This document shows, piece after piece, positions 13,183-20,632 of a DNA stretch of 20,632 nt. Below the pieces are notes generated by a model that saw nothing but the letters and a program-made list of their open reading frames with translations, was not told the origin of the DNA and did not search any database. The DNA is from a virus. Both the position numbers and the translations under genes were made by a program. Position 1 is the stretch's first letter. Each line of letters starts with the position of its first letter. The DNA lies in the IMG/VR virus record IMGVR_UViG_3300008261_000200, positions 1 through 20,632 of that record; one strand, given 5' to 3'.

Positions 13183-14079
13183 TTACTCCTTCACGTACTT
13201 GGCGTATTCCTCAAGGGGAACGCCCAGCTTTTTTGCAATTGCCACTTGACTGGGGGTCAACTTGACAGTGCGGCGTGCAGCATTGTTGATCCCGGAGGAT
13301 CGGGAGGCAGGGGCTACCGTCTGCACGTTCCGGGTAGTCCTGGCCTGCGTAGCAGGGGCGGCTTCAGCAAATTTTTGCGGAAACGCGTCTCTGATACGTT
13401 TGTCAAGCTCATCATAGTACTCGTCAGAGCTGGGGTCAAACCCCTCAACTTGGATCAACTGACGATGGATGCCCCACGCAGCGTGAGTCATCACGTTGTC
13501 CTTGCCATACCACTTGTTGCGCTCGGCCCAATCCTCGACCCGAGGATCGACCTGACGCTGCTGCTGCACCGGAGCCTGTTGGGCCGCGGCCTGCTGCTGG
13601 GCCAGCCACGCGGTGCGCTGCTGGGCGGACTGATCGATCTGGTTCTGCTCGTACGTGAGCGAAGCCAGACGCTGCTGCGCCTCGGTCTCGGTGTCGATGT
13701 CGCCCTCTTCACGGGCCTTGCGGATGATCTGCTTGAGCGCAACCGCTTGCGTCTCGACACGGCTCTTGGCCTCCGTCAAACGGCCCTCGTCCGTCTGGAT
13801 GTACTGCTGCTCGAGCTGCTTCGCACGCTCTTGTACCTGCTTGGCGTACTCCAAGGCCGCCTGCTCACGACGCTGCGTCTCGCGCAGACGAGCGGTCAGC
13901 TTGTCGATGCGCTTCTTGACGTTGTCGCTGTACTGATCCAGTTCCTTCTCAGTCGAGGCTTGCGCAGGGGCAGGCTCCGGTGCCTCGGGCACTACTTCCG
14001 CGTTGCCGTCTTCCGACAAGTTCACAGTTGCCGGCTGTTCGTCTTCGCCGACACTGAACTCCAGTTGTTCGTTCGTCAT
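13183..14079 (-). CDS. Capsid assembly scaffolding protein
   Basis: 298 residues from ATG 14079; an ATG six codons upstream (14097) lies inside the end of the GroES-like gene, and AAGGAGAG lies between the two. Acidic N-terminus (VGEDEQPATVNLSEDGNAEV), then a long Gln/Arg/Glu coiled coil at about residues 50-180 (VKKRIDKLTARLRETQRREQ, IRKAREEGDIDTETEAQQRL), a Gln/Ala-rich linker, and a basic C-terminal helix-turn-helix-like end (KLTPSQVAIAKKLGVPLEEY). Phage scaffolds are acidic, helical, elongated and bind the coat through a C-terminal helical hairpin; all traits are present. It guides capsid assembly and leaves before DNA packaging. Confidence 0.87.
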   Translation of the reverse strand: MTNEQLEFSVGEDEQPATVNLSEDGNAEVVPEAPEPAPAQASTEKELDQYSDNVKKRIDKLTARLRETQRREQAALEYAKQVQERAKQLEQQYIQTDEGRLTEAKSRVETQAVALKQIIRKAREEGDIDTETEAQQRLASLTYEQNQIDQSAQQRTAWLAQQQAAAQQAPVQQQRQVDPRVEDWAERNKWYGKDNVMTHAAWGIHRQLIQVEGFDPSSDEYYDELDKRIRDAFPQKFAEAAPATQARTTRNVQTVAPASRSSGINNAARRTVKLTPSQVAIAKKLGVPLEEYAKYVKE

Positions 14080-14084
14080 GGTTT

Positions 14085-14092
14085 CTCTCCTT
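14085..14092 (-). promoter_or_regulatory. Shine-Dalgarno deciding the scaffold start
   Basis: AAGGAGAG (minus strand), five bases before ATG 14079. It overlaps the TAA of the GroES-like gene and rules out ATG 14097 as the main start. Confidence 0.7.
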
Positions 14093-14558
14093 ACCACATG
14101 TGCAGAATGTCTTCGGGATCCGCAACGATGCCGAGAACCTCGTCATCGTTAATCAGCCGGATCTCGCCACCGTCGATGGGGATACGCGCGCCGGCGTAGC
14201 GGCCGAAGATGATCCAATCACCCTCCGCGCACCACGGGCCGGTCGGGAACTTGGACTCGTCGTTGTACGCGATCGGGCCCATCTTCAACACGTAGCCACA
14301 GACCGTACTGACCTGTTGTCTACGTTGCGTTTCCTCTGCCAGAGCAATGCCGCCCTTGGTCTTCTCCGCACCGCGATACGGCAGGATGGCAATGCGCCAG
14401 CCCGTCGGGGTGGGGATACGATCAATGACAGCCTGATCCAGGTTTTGGGGCTTCAAGCCTTCAACGGTGTACGCGTCTTCGAGAGACGGTGCCTTGTTGG
14501 CTTCCTCCTCTTGCCACTTCTTTTCCAAAGCGGTGAGGGGTCTTGCATCTGCGCTCAT
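14091..14558 (-). CDS. GroES-like co-chaperonin (phage-encoded)
   Basis: 155 residues, longer than bacterial GroES (about 97) because of a 45-residue charged N-terminal extension. The Cpn10 barrel starts near residue 48 (IPTPTGWRIAILPYRGAEK). The mobile loop is at about 64-83 (EKTKGGIALAEETQRRQ) with GGIAL matching the GGIVL groove-binding tripeptide. Then STVCGYVLKMGP, an insertion YNDESKFPTGPW, and EGDWIIFGRYAGARIPIDGG and EVLGIVADPEDIL. GroES caps the GroEL ring. T4 gp31 and related phage versions adapt host GroEL to fold the capsid protein. The gene is immediately before the scaffold and capsid genes, which supports that role. GGAAGGAG precedes the ATG. Confidence 0.9.
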   Translation of the reverse strand: MSADARPLTALEKKWQEEEANKAPSLEDAYTVEGLKPQNLDQAVIDRIPTPTGWRIAILPYRGAEKTKGGIALAEETQRRQQVSTVCGYVLKMGPIAYNDESKFPTGPWCAEGDWIIFGRYAGARIPIDGGEIRLINDDEVLGIVADPEDILHMW

Positions 14559-14579
14559 AGGTCTCCTTCCAGGTTAAAA

Positions 14580-14765
14580 CTAGTCTTGCGTGCGCTTCTT
14601 CAAAAGCTCTTTCACGGTTTCCTCGACCAGCTTTAATCCCTCGAGACGGCCCATCATGAAGCGATAACGCTCCATGTCAGCGATGCTGCCACCCAAGACG
14701 ATGTCTTCCGCGCTTTCGCGCAGCTTTCTGATTTCTCGAAGTACAGACTCTGCAAATTCCAGCAT
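14580..14765 (-). CDS. 61-residue helical protein, unknown function
   Basis: Starts at ATG 14765, with only GGA as a weak ribosome site. Nearly all helix: MLEFAESVLREIRKLRESAE, then GGSIADMERYRFMMGRLEGL and VEETVKELLKKRTQD. It is charged and amphipathic, with no cysteine and no membrane segment. Small proteins with a central DMxRYRFMMGRLEGL-like segment occur next to portal genes in many aquatic phages; I know of no function. It lies after the hairpin that follows the 82-aa gene and before the GroES-like gene. A coiled-coil dimer is likely. Confidence 0.75.
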   Translation of the reverse strand: MLEFAESVLREIRKLRESAEDIVLGGSIADMERYRFMMGRLEGLKLVEETVKELLKKRTQD

Positions 14766-14784
14766 GGTGAGGTTCCATGAAAAG

Positions 14785-14807
14785 CAGAGGGGTTAGCGCC
14801 CCCTCTG
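14785..14807 (-). terminator. Terminator-like hairpin after the portal/82-aa genes
   Basis: Perfect 8-bp stem CAGAGGGG / CCCCTCTG with the seven-base loop GCGCTAA, followed by CTTTTC on the minus strand. It sits in the 54-base gap between the 82-aa stop and the 61-aa start, one of the largest gene-free gaps in the window. It may attenuate transcription or stabilise the upstream message 3' end. The T-run is short. Confidence 0.65.
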
Positions 14808-14819
14808 AAAGCGCTTCAA

Positions 14820-15068
14820 TCAATAAATCTTGACGGGGCGATTGCCGTCCTTCTTCTTGACGGTCCTAACCGGACCCATCACACCGCCCTTGCCCATCTT
14901 GCGGGACTTGCCCGCCTTCTCGTACGCAATGGCCGCGGCCTGAGCAGTCGCCTTCTTGACGCTGCCGGGCTTGCTGGTGCCGATCTTCCCCTTCTTCTTG
15001 AAGGAGCCGACCATCTCACCGATGTTTGAACTAATGGTCTTCTGACTTGAACCGCGCTTCAAAGGCAT
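14820..15068 (-). CDS. Small basic protein beside portal (DUF6496-like)
   Basis: 82 residues from ATG 15068, one base after the portal stop (TGACATG), with GGAGGAGG five bases upstream inside the portal gene. The open frame extends further upstream to 15371, but that part is a shadow of the portal. Sequence: MPLKRGSSQKTISSNIGEMV, GKIGTSKPGSVKKATAQAAA, IAYEKAGKSRKMGKGG and a KKK-containing tail. The pattern PLKxGxSxKTISxNIxxxV...KxxxQAxAIAxxKAGKS is very common in aquatic phages and resembles DUF6496 (from memory). Highly basic with 17 Lys. The role is unknown, possibly internal DNA-associated. Confidence 0.8.
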   Translation of the reverse strand: MPLKRGSSQKTISSNIGEMVGSFKKKGKIGTSKPGSVKKATAQAAAIAYEKAGKSRKMGKGGVMGPVRTVKKKDGNRPVKIY

Positions 15069-15069
15069 G

Positions 15070-17382
15070 TCAGCCTCCTCCAATTTTTGCTGCCTGTAAT
15101 TGCAGCTTCTGTTGATCGATCTGCGATGACTGTTGGAACTTCTGACGCTCCAACTGCAACTTCTGTTCGTTGAACTGGATCTTGGCCTGCTCGGAAGCCG
15201 CGCGCTGCTCGATCTCCTTTTCCTTGAGCGCCACGAGCGGATCTTCGCCGCCACCGCCACCTGCCAACTGGTTCTGAAGGTCACGAACCTGCTGCATATA
15301 CGAAGTGATCTTGATCGCGACCATGCCTTCCTTCTGGATCGGCGAAACCATTCGATCAGGATCCAGTCCATACAGTTTGAAGAGGTCAGCTTCCACGTCT
15401 TCCTCGGCCTTCAAGCGCACATGCTCGAGGATGTGCTGCTGCAAGGTCATCGCCGCCATCGGATTGCCCTGAAGGATCGGCGAGAGGCCCATCATCAAGT
15501 GCGTGGCGATGTGCGCATCGTGCTGCTGACCCGCGAACGCCTTCAACTGCATCCCGTTCAACACAGAAGCGTTCTCGCTTGCCGGATCACGGGGCATTTG
15601 GTTGTTCTGCGGCAGCAACAGACCGTCGATGTCACGCACGTTGAGCGCCGCGTACACGCGGTAGTACGCCTCGTAGATGTTGTGCATCTGCGGGGCGCTC
15701 TGTGCCATCTGCAACTGCATCTGTGCGAGCTGGATACGCTGCGCGCTGCTGAAGATGTTGGGATCGGCAACCGGAAGCACCGACACCATCTTGTTGAAGT
15801 CGGCCTTCTTGATCTTCCGGCTCGCACCCGGCACTTCGTACGGGTACTCATCCGGCAGATACTCGCCAAAGCCCTCGGCGAGCAGTCGGAACTCCAACGA
15901 CTGTGCGTAGTGCAGGCGTTTGTGGATCGCCGACATGACCATCGAGCCACGCTCGAGCAACGCGAGCGTCGTTCCGACCTGCGCGTACTGATTTCCGTCT
16001 CCGACCTGCATGTCGGCCGTGCTCGAGAGCCGCTTACCAGCGTCAACGAGGAACCCAAGCAGCGCAAACAGCACTTGGCTCGGCTCTTTGTACGGCAGCG
16101 GCAGCAAAGACGAAGAAAGTTCCGCGCCGCCCGCGTCAATGTCGCGCCACTCGCCCGGTTGGATCGGATCTGAGTCGTCCGCGATGCGCGCGCCCTTGGC
16201 TTTGAAGCCCGCAGGCAGGTTTGCCAGCGTTCCGGCGTCAATTAATTGACGAAGTGCGGTCGTCGCAGCCTTTGAAAGGCCGCCGATGAGGTGCACAAAG
16301 CCCAAACCGTACGCGCCAGGGCCTTCGACGAGCACGTAGTGCACGTAATAGTTTCGGCGGCGCTTGAGTTCGTCCTCTTCCTTCCAGTTTCGGCGGATTC
16401 CGATAACCGCAAGCGAGTCTTCGGCCAGTGTGACGACGTACGGGAGCTTAATTTTGGTCGGCTCGCCGCTTTCGTCAATGTCTTCAAAGCCCGGAATGTC
16501 CAAATCAACCAGCATTTCGAGCAAAAACACTTCGCCAGCCGAATCTGTGGGCTGTACGCCCACGACTTTGTCGATCGCAGCCTGAATCTGGCTCGGATCC
16601 GCAGGCGTCGGCTCCAAATCCACCGCTACATCAAGGTATTCGCCGGCCACAACGCGCTTGCGGAACTCGTTTGAGTCCATCGCAAGACGATGCGTCAGCC
16701 GCGGACACTGCGAAACGACGCTCGAACCGTTGTACGGGATGTAAACATCGTCCGCCAAGCACAGTTTGGACACCATTCGGCCCAACTGAGCGTCGTAGTA
16801 CACCTTCTTGAACGTCGATCCGCCGTATCCGGTGTAGTACAGGAGCTGATCGAACTCCGGTGTGTACTCTTCCATCACCGTCGTGATCTGGTAATTCATG
16901 AAATCCTGCACGCGAGCGGCTTGCTGGAACTTGTCCACCGTCTCTTTGCCCAGGATCTGCGTGCGGACAGGGCCGCCCGCGGGCATCAGCTCACGGAAAG
17001 CCTGCGCCTGGAACTGAATGATCGACTCTTGCAGCATCGGATGGGCTGCACCAGCCGCACCACGGAAGGGCTTGGTGCGCTCTTCCATGCGCAAGCCCAA
17101 CAGATCCAGCCCCTTGGCGTACATCTGCTCCCAATCCGAGCGCGATCCCTTGTCCGCCTCGAACATGGCAGACACGTCAATGGCTATCCGGGCTAAGGCC
17201 TCCGGCTCAATGACCTCGGCTAGGTTGGCGTAGAAGTCAACTTCCTTCGCCTCCTGCTCACCAATCTCGACTATCGCCCCACCGTCCTCGTCCAGGACGA
17301 TCTCGATCTCAGGGGCGGCGTCCTCCTCGAACACGACAATGTCCGCGTCCGGGGCTTGGTTGATAGCTTTGTCAATTGGCAT
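15070..17382 (-). CDS. Portal protein
   Basis: 770 residues, in the range of large podovirus portals such as P22 gp1 (725). The N-terminus is acidic and probably flexible. Residues about 75-140 carry the typical block (SRSDWEQMYAKGLDLLGLRM, TKPFRGAAGAAHPMLQESII, AFRELMPAGGPVRTQILG). Next come YTGYGGSTFKKVYYDAQLGR, VYIPYNGSSVVSQCPRLTHR and EFRLLAEGFGEYLPDEYPYE. From about 715 a Gln/Lys/Glu-rich coiled coil (KEKEIEQRAASEQAKIQFNE) ends in GGG, as expected for a barrel-like C-terminus. It forms the twelve-fold ring for DNA entry and exit at one vertex. AGGA lies upstream of ATG 17382, 32 bases after the PcfJ-like stop. Confidence 0.93.
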   Translation of the reverse strand: MPIDKAINQAPDADIVVFEEDAAPEIEIVLDEDGGAIVEIGEQEAKEVDFYANLAEVIEPEALARIAIDVSAMFEADKGSRSDWEQMYAKGLDLLGLRMEERTKPFRGAAGAAHPMLQESIIQFQAQAFRELMPAGGPVRTQILGKETVDKFQQAARVQDFMNYQITTVMEEYTPEFDQLLYYTGYGGSTFKKVYYDAQLGRMVSKLCLADDVYIPYNGSSVVSQCPRLTHRLAMDSNEFRKRVVAGEYLDVAVDLEPTPADPSQIQAAIDKVVGVQPTDSAGEVFLLEMLVDLDIPGFEDIDESGEPTKIKLPYVVTLAEDSLAVIGIRRNWKEEDELKRRRNYYVHYVLVEGPGAYGLGFVHLIGGLSKAATTALRQLIDAGTLANLPAGFKAKGARIADDSDPIQPGEWRDIDAGGAELSSSLLPLPYKEPSQVLFALLGFLVDAGKRLSSTADMQVGDGNQYAQVGTTLALLERGSMVMSAIHKRLHYAQSLEFRLLAEGFGEYLPDEYPYEVPGASRKIKKADFNKMVSVLPVADPNIFSSAQRIQLAQMQLQMAQSAPQMHNIYEAYYRVYAALNVRDIDGLLLPQNNQMPRDPASENASVLNGMQLKAFAGQQHDAHIATHLMMGLSPILQGNPMAAMTLQQHILEHVRLKAEEDVEADLFKLYGLDPDRMVSPIQKEGMVAIKITSYMQQVRDLQNQLAGGGGGEDPLVALKEKEIEQRAASEQAKIQFNEQKLQLERQKFQQSSQIDQQKLQLQAAKIGGG

Positions 17383-17414
17383 GTTGAGATCCTAATACTT
17401 TTCGTGGTGAAAGG

Positions 17415-19304
17415 CTACTCGCCTCGCTCTTGCCGACGTTCGGCGCGGCGCAGCTCTCGTAACTGCTGACGCGCGGCCTTCTGCTCAGGAGGCTCCGCGG
17501 CTTTGCGGACGGCTACCCGTTCTTTGACCATGGCGCTATGACGGGCGTTCAGCTCGTCCAGGGTAACAAAGCGCGCGCCCTCGTTCTGCATGTCCTCGAG
17601 TACTTGCCGAGCGACATGGTCAGCCATCTTAGTCCGAACCCAGTTGTCTGAAATCTGGCTGCTGTTAAGGTCGACTAAGTTCGCGTTACTTAAATCCTGA
17701 ACCATGTCCCACTGCTGGCTCTTGACGAAGTCCTGCACAAACGGGATGTAGTCGGCTTTTGGCTTGAGATTACCTTTACCTTTGATCTGAAGAATCCTTC
17801 CAAGCGGTGTCGGAAGTGGATCTCCGTTTTCATCGAGCCAGCCCTGCTCGTTGAGCATCCGCATCTTTTCGTTCTCATCAAGATCCGGATACATCGCATC
17901 GATCTGTCGCTTGGACTCGGCGAAGGAACCGTACGGCTCGACTTCGATCGTCACGTGCGGCGCACCCGTCTTCTTGTCGCGAAGCGAGTAGATTTGCGAT
18001 CGGCCAGCGAGGACGTCCTCGCAGTAGCCACGAACACAATGGCCCATTAGGTCCGCTTCGTAGTTGAGCGCATCCTGAAGGACTTGCCGATTTTTAGGGG
18101 AATCTGTTGTTAACTGGAACCAGCCATACTTCTGATCCGGATAGTCTTTAAACGGCACCGTAGCGGCGTTGTTCGCCAGCGCGAAGTTCGCCTCTGCCTT
18201 TTGCTTCTCACGCCACTTGTTGATCTTGCTGACATGGCGCACGGCATCAGGCACGGACATGCGGCCGAGCTGCTCGTTGGTTAGACGGAGTTGTTGCGGT
18301 AAGCCTGCCTCTGGGTCAATGGAATTCAACAACTCATCACGAAGGTGGTCAAAGCCCAGGTCTCGGCCCAACTCTGAAGAAGGAACATAAAACTTACGAT
18401 CTGGATCTACTTCTTGAACTTTATAGATCCAGGGATTTTCGTCTAAGAGCCGCTTTATGTTCGGATTCGAGCGATCCTGAGCCAGCAAACTATTAAGTCT
18501 CTCACTACCCATCATGTAGTCAGTGGCACCTTCCCATACACGGGCGGCGCCTGACTCTGCCATGAGCGTCGGGGCGGGCTGGCCGAAAAGGGGGACACCA
18601 TACATGCCAGGATCGTAGTTAATCATCTCAGGATCCACATGCAGAATGTCCTGCTCCGCAAGTTTGCGGATCGGATCCTCCGGAGTCGCCATCTCATTGC
18701 GGATGTATTTGGCGAGCTTGGTGTCGAGCCAGTTATTGATCGCCTTTTCTTTTGACGGTCCGTCTGTTTCCGGCTCCCAGTATCTTATCCTTTCGATCGC
18801 TTCCAGTTTAGTCGGGAAGTCTCCGCCCTTGGGCTTAACGACCTGCGATACAGGGCCGGCCTTCGGTGCGCCGGGCACCTTGGGCAACGGAGTGAGCGTC
18901 TCGGCAATGAACTGCGTTACGCCAGCAGGACTCGAGATGGTCTTCTCGCCGTATTCTTTGAGCGACTGCAATGCATTAGCAGCCGTTTTTCGCGGCTCAC
19001 GGACCGCGCCCTCCAAAGCAGACACCGCGGTGTCGTATGCAGCAGTGTCATACGGATCAGCCGTGCCACGAAGCTCCTCGGGACTCTTCTGCCGCTGACG
19101 CTCCATGAAACCACGCAGGACGTTGTACATAGACCCCGGCAACTGCGCGAGGCCCTCGTACACGTCCACTACCGCCTGACCACCGACCTGCGACAAGAAC
19201 GTCGGATCGTACTGACGCGGATCACGCCACGTGCCCGCGTTAGGATCGACCGGAGCCGGCTTGTCCACCGGCCGCGGTACAATCTTGGACAGATCCTGCG
19301 CCAT
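17415..19304 (-). CDS. PcfJ-like domain protein
   Basis: 629 residues, starting in a TAATG overlap with the upstream gene. The Pro-rich N-terminus (VPRPVDKPAPVDPNAGTWRD) is followed by helical sequence and a predicted soluble body. Near residues 418-450 I read MGHCVRGYCEDVLAGRSQIY followed by SLRDKKTGAPHVTIEVE, and near 499-507 LQIKGKGN. This matches the PcfJ-like signature (MxxCVxxYxxxVxxGxxxIYSLR...GxPxxTIE...QxxGxxN), with conserved Cys and His/Asn. PcfJ was first named on plasmid pCF10; the biochemical activity is not known to me. The C-terminus is a charged helix (LRELRRAERRQERGE). It is translated together with the 5'-cut gene and lies just before the portal gene, so it may be a virion or packaging accessory protein (inference). 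Confidence 0.8.
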   Translation of the reverse strand: MAQDLSKIVPRPVDKPAPVDPNAGTWRDPRQYDPTFLSQVGGQAVVDVYEGLAQLPGSMYNVLRGFMERQRQKSPEELRGTADPYDTAAYDTAVSALEGAVREPRKTAANALQSLKEYGEKTISSPAGVTQFIAETLTPLPKVPGAPKAGPVSQVVKPKGGDFPTKLEAIERIRYWEPETDGPSKEKAINNWLDTKLAKYIRNEMATPEDPIRKLAEQDILHVDPEMINYDPGMYGVPLFGQPAPTLMAESGAARVWEGATDYMMGSERLNSLLAQDRSNPNIKRLLDENPWIYKVQEVDPDRKFYVPSSELGRDLGFDHLRDELLNSIDPEAGLPQQLRLTNEQLGRMSVPDAVRHVSKINKWREKQKAEANFALANNAATVPFKDYPDQKYGWFQLTTDSPKNRQVLQDALNYEADLMGHCVRGYCEDVLAGRSQIYSLRDKKTGAPHVTIEVEPYGSFAESKRQIDAMYPDLDENEKMRMLNEQGWLDENGDPLPTPLGRILQIKGKGNLKPKADYIPFVQDFVKSQQWDMVQDLSNANLVDLNSSQISDNWVRTKMADHVARQVLEDMQNEGARFVTLDELNARHSAMVKERVAVRKAAEPPEQKAARQQLRELRRAERRQERGE

Positions 19305-20632
19305 TACTTTTTCTTCGGCGGGATACGGATGTTGACCGGACGATCAACGCCCTTCTTGTTTGCGTACTTGACGAGCGGGTTCGACTTCTCCCCTACATCG
19401 CCCGTGTAGTCATAACGATCCTTCACGACCAACGTGCCATCAGGCAACCGCTCAAACACAAACTGCCCAAGCGTATTACGCAGATTCGCCGACTCGCCAG
19501 GATTGAAGTCAGAGTCCAACAGCGCTAACGGCAAGCCAGTCTCAGGGTTGCGACGACGGATCTGCTCACGGTGATGTGCGTAATCGACCACACCCGGCAA
19601 CGGCTTACCCGTCTTCTCGCTCAATGCAGGATTCGACTCGGCAATTCCAATCAGCTCACGCAGCTTCTCCAACTCTTGCGCCGACATGCTCTTCTCCGTA
19701 AACGGAGCTCTGAGTTTGGCAGGGTCTCGCACCGACTCCGCGTAGGTCTTTACCTGCAACGGAGATGCGCCAAAGAGCTTGTCCATGAAGCTTGGCTCTT
19801 TGTCCGCAGGACCGCCTTCAGCAAAACGCCTCGCGGCTAATGGCCCGCGAGCCGTGAGCGTTGGTTTGGTCAGCGTGTTGCGAAGCAAATCTTTGTACTG
19901 CTCACGCGAGGTGGGCTCTTTCGACACCGTGGCCTCTTCCATCTTCGTGGAGATGCCTTTGCCCAAACCGCTCTCAACGGACTTACGCGTCGTCCTCTTC
20001 ACACTACGCGCATTAGGCGACACCGACACTTCGGTCTGCGTCTGCTCCGGTGCAAGGGCTAGGAGCCGACGAAGCGCGGCTTGGGCAGAGTCGGAAGCCG
20101 GCTCGAGGTTGTCCTCTTCCTCCTTCACCTCACCGCCCTCGGCAAAGCGCATGAGGCCGCCACCCGGGGACATGATGCGATTGCCCAAGCGATCCGTGTA
20201 GTAACCCAACCCACGCAAGCCACCGAGAATCTCCGGGCTCAGGTTCGGGTTCTGCGCAATCATGTCCGTGGGCAACGGGCCTTTGTAATTGCCAATCGGG
20301 TTGTAGTTCGAGGGCAACGTGCCAGGGAGCATGGACCCCGGGACATTGCCAAAGAACTGCGGCTTGCCCGGAGTGAAGTCGATGTTGCGCACGCCAGTGG
20401 CCGTCGGCGTCGAGATCGACACAGAAGGCGCGTTCGGGGTCGGCACCGTCACAGGGGTCGAACCAATCGAAGGGCCTCCAGTCGGCATGCCCTTGTAGCC
20501 ACCGAGGTTTACCGCAGGTGCCTTGCCAAACATCCTGTTGTACGCCTCAAGGAGCGCGGCCGACGGGTCGTACGGTGTGACCTTGCCCGGTGGGGGCTGA
20601 ACAGGCGGGGGTGGTGTCGGTGGAATAACCGG
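19304..20632 (-). CDS. Proline-rich protein with RFAEGG motifs (5' end cut by window edge)
   Basis: An internal ATG exists at 20533, but the frame stays open for 33 more codons to the right edge (including TPPPPVQPPPGKVTPYD and EAYNR), so the true start is probably outside. The visible part has 442 codons before the stop. Layout, numbered from ATG 20533: a Pro/Gly/Ser/Thr-rich, likely disordered N-terminus; RFAEGG at 129-134; a Lys/Glu-rich linker; a second RFAEGG at 236-241; then a more ordered C-terminal part (AQELEKLRELIGIAESNPAL, HHREQIRRRNPETGLPLALL, FVFERLPDGTLVVKDRYDYT) with a Lys-rich tail PPKKK. FAEGG-type motifs recur in aquatic phage proteins without known function. I do not recognise the protein. 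Its stop overlaps the PcfJ-like start (TAATG). Confidence 0.75.
   Translation of the reverse strand, partial: PVIPPTPPPPVQPPPGKVTPYDPSAALLEAYNRMFGKAPAVNLGGYKGMPTGGPSIGSTPVTVPTPNAPSVSISTPTATGVRNIDFTPGKPQFFGNVPGSMLPGTLPSNYNPIGNYKGPLPTDMIAQNPNLSPEILGGLRGLGYYTDRLGNRIMSPGGGLMRFAEGGEVKEEEDNLEPASDSAQAALRRLLALAPEQTQTEVSVSPNARSVKRTTRKSVESGLGKGISTKMEEATVSKEPTSREQYKDLLRNTLTKPTLTARGPLAARRFAEGGPADKEPSFMDKLFGASPLQVKTYAESVRDPAKLRAPFTEKSMSAQELEKLRELIGIAESNPALSEKTGKPLPGVVDYAHHREQIRRRNPETGLPLALLDSDFNPGESANLRNTLGQFVFERLPDGTLVVKDRYDYTGDVGEKSNPLVKYANKKGVDRPVNIRIPPKKK

Noticed and set aside
13246-14199. 317-codon plus-strand open frame rich in Leu and Arg
   Set aside because: Antisense shadow of the Gln/Arg-rich scaffold coiled coil; no Shine-Dalgarno and no plus-strand operon.
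15133-16173. 346-codon open frame on the plus strand
   Set aside because: It is fully antisense to the portal gene, has no recognisable protein pattern, and its openness follows from the GC-rich codon use of the portal.
15558-16241. 227-codon Arg/Ser/Cys-rich minus-strand frame
   Set aside because: Shifted-frame shadow of the portal gene.

Overview
The window is a late (morphogenesis) segment of a tailed bacteriophage or prophage genome (Caudoviricetes). Every gene I can support lies on the minus strand, so transcription runs from high to low coordinates. About 28 genes are packed with almost no spacing: TAATG and ATGA overlaps, TGACATG junctions, and Shine-Dalgarno sites inside the preceding gene. 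The portal, scaffold, gpT-like capsid protein and two thin adaptor-like proteins, with no sheath or long tape-measure gene, best fit a short-tailed (podovirus-like) virion of the kind common in aquatic metagenomes. The host cannot be named from this sequence. GC is moderate to high in the head genes and drops to about one third in parts of one tail-side gene.

Layout in transcription order. (1) 20632-17415: a proline-rich protein with two RFAEGG motifs, cut by the right edge, then a 629-aa protein with a PcfJ-like domain. (2) 17382-14580: portal, an 82-aa basic protein, a terminator-like hairpin and a 61-aa helical protein. (3) 14558-11170: a GroES-like co-chaperonin, the scaffold, a conserved 159-aa protein, a 192-aa decoration-like protein and the major capsid protein, closed by a strong terminator. 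(4) 11088-10498: a freestanding GIY-YIG homing endonuclease. (5) 10496-8844: two small decoration-like proteins, three tiny basic Gly/Lys/Met-rich proteins and a membrane-anchored coiled-coil protein. (6) 8840-6447: adaptor-type structural proteins, a zinc-ribbon-like protein and small virion proteins. (7) 6434-1: a modular host-recognition cassette with a fibre N-terminal domain, a GIGT-repeat fibre, a polyglycine adhesin, a small conserved protein, a sulfotransferase-like enzyme, a small conserved protein, a second fibre, and a LamG-repeat protein of at least 705 residues cut by the left edge.

The genes together build a DNA-filled head (portal, scaffold, capsid, decoration, with a phage co-chaperonin probably helping capsid folding), attach the neck, and supply adhesins. 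The most unusual items are the sulfotransferase-like gene inside the adhesin cassette, the PcfJ-like protein just upstream of the portal, the co-chaperonin, the paired GGGAV-motif basic proteins, and the multi-domain LamG gene. I found no tRNA, CRISPR array, insertion sequence, integrase, terminase or lysis enzyme. No stretch longer than about 60 bases lacks a gene.
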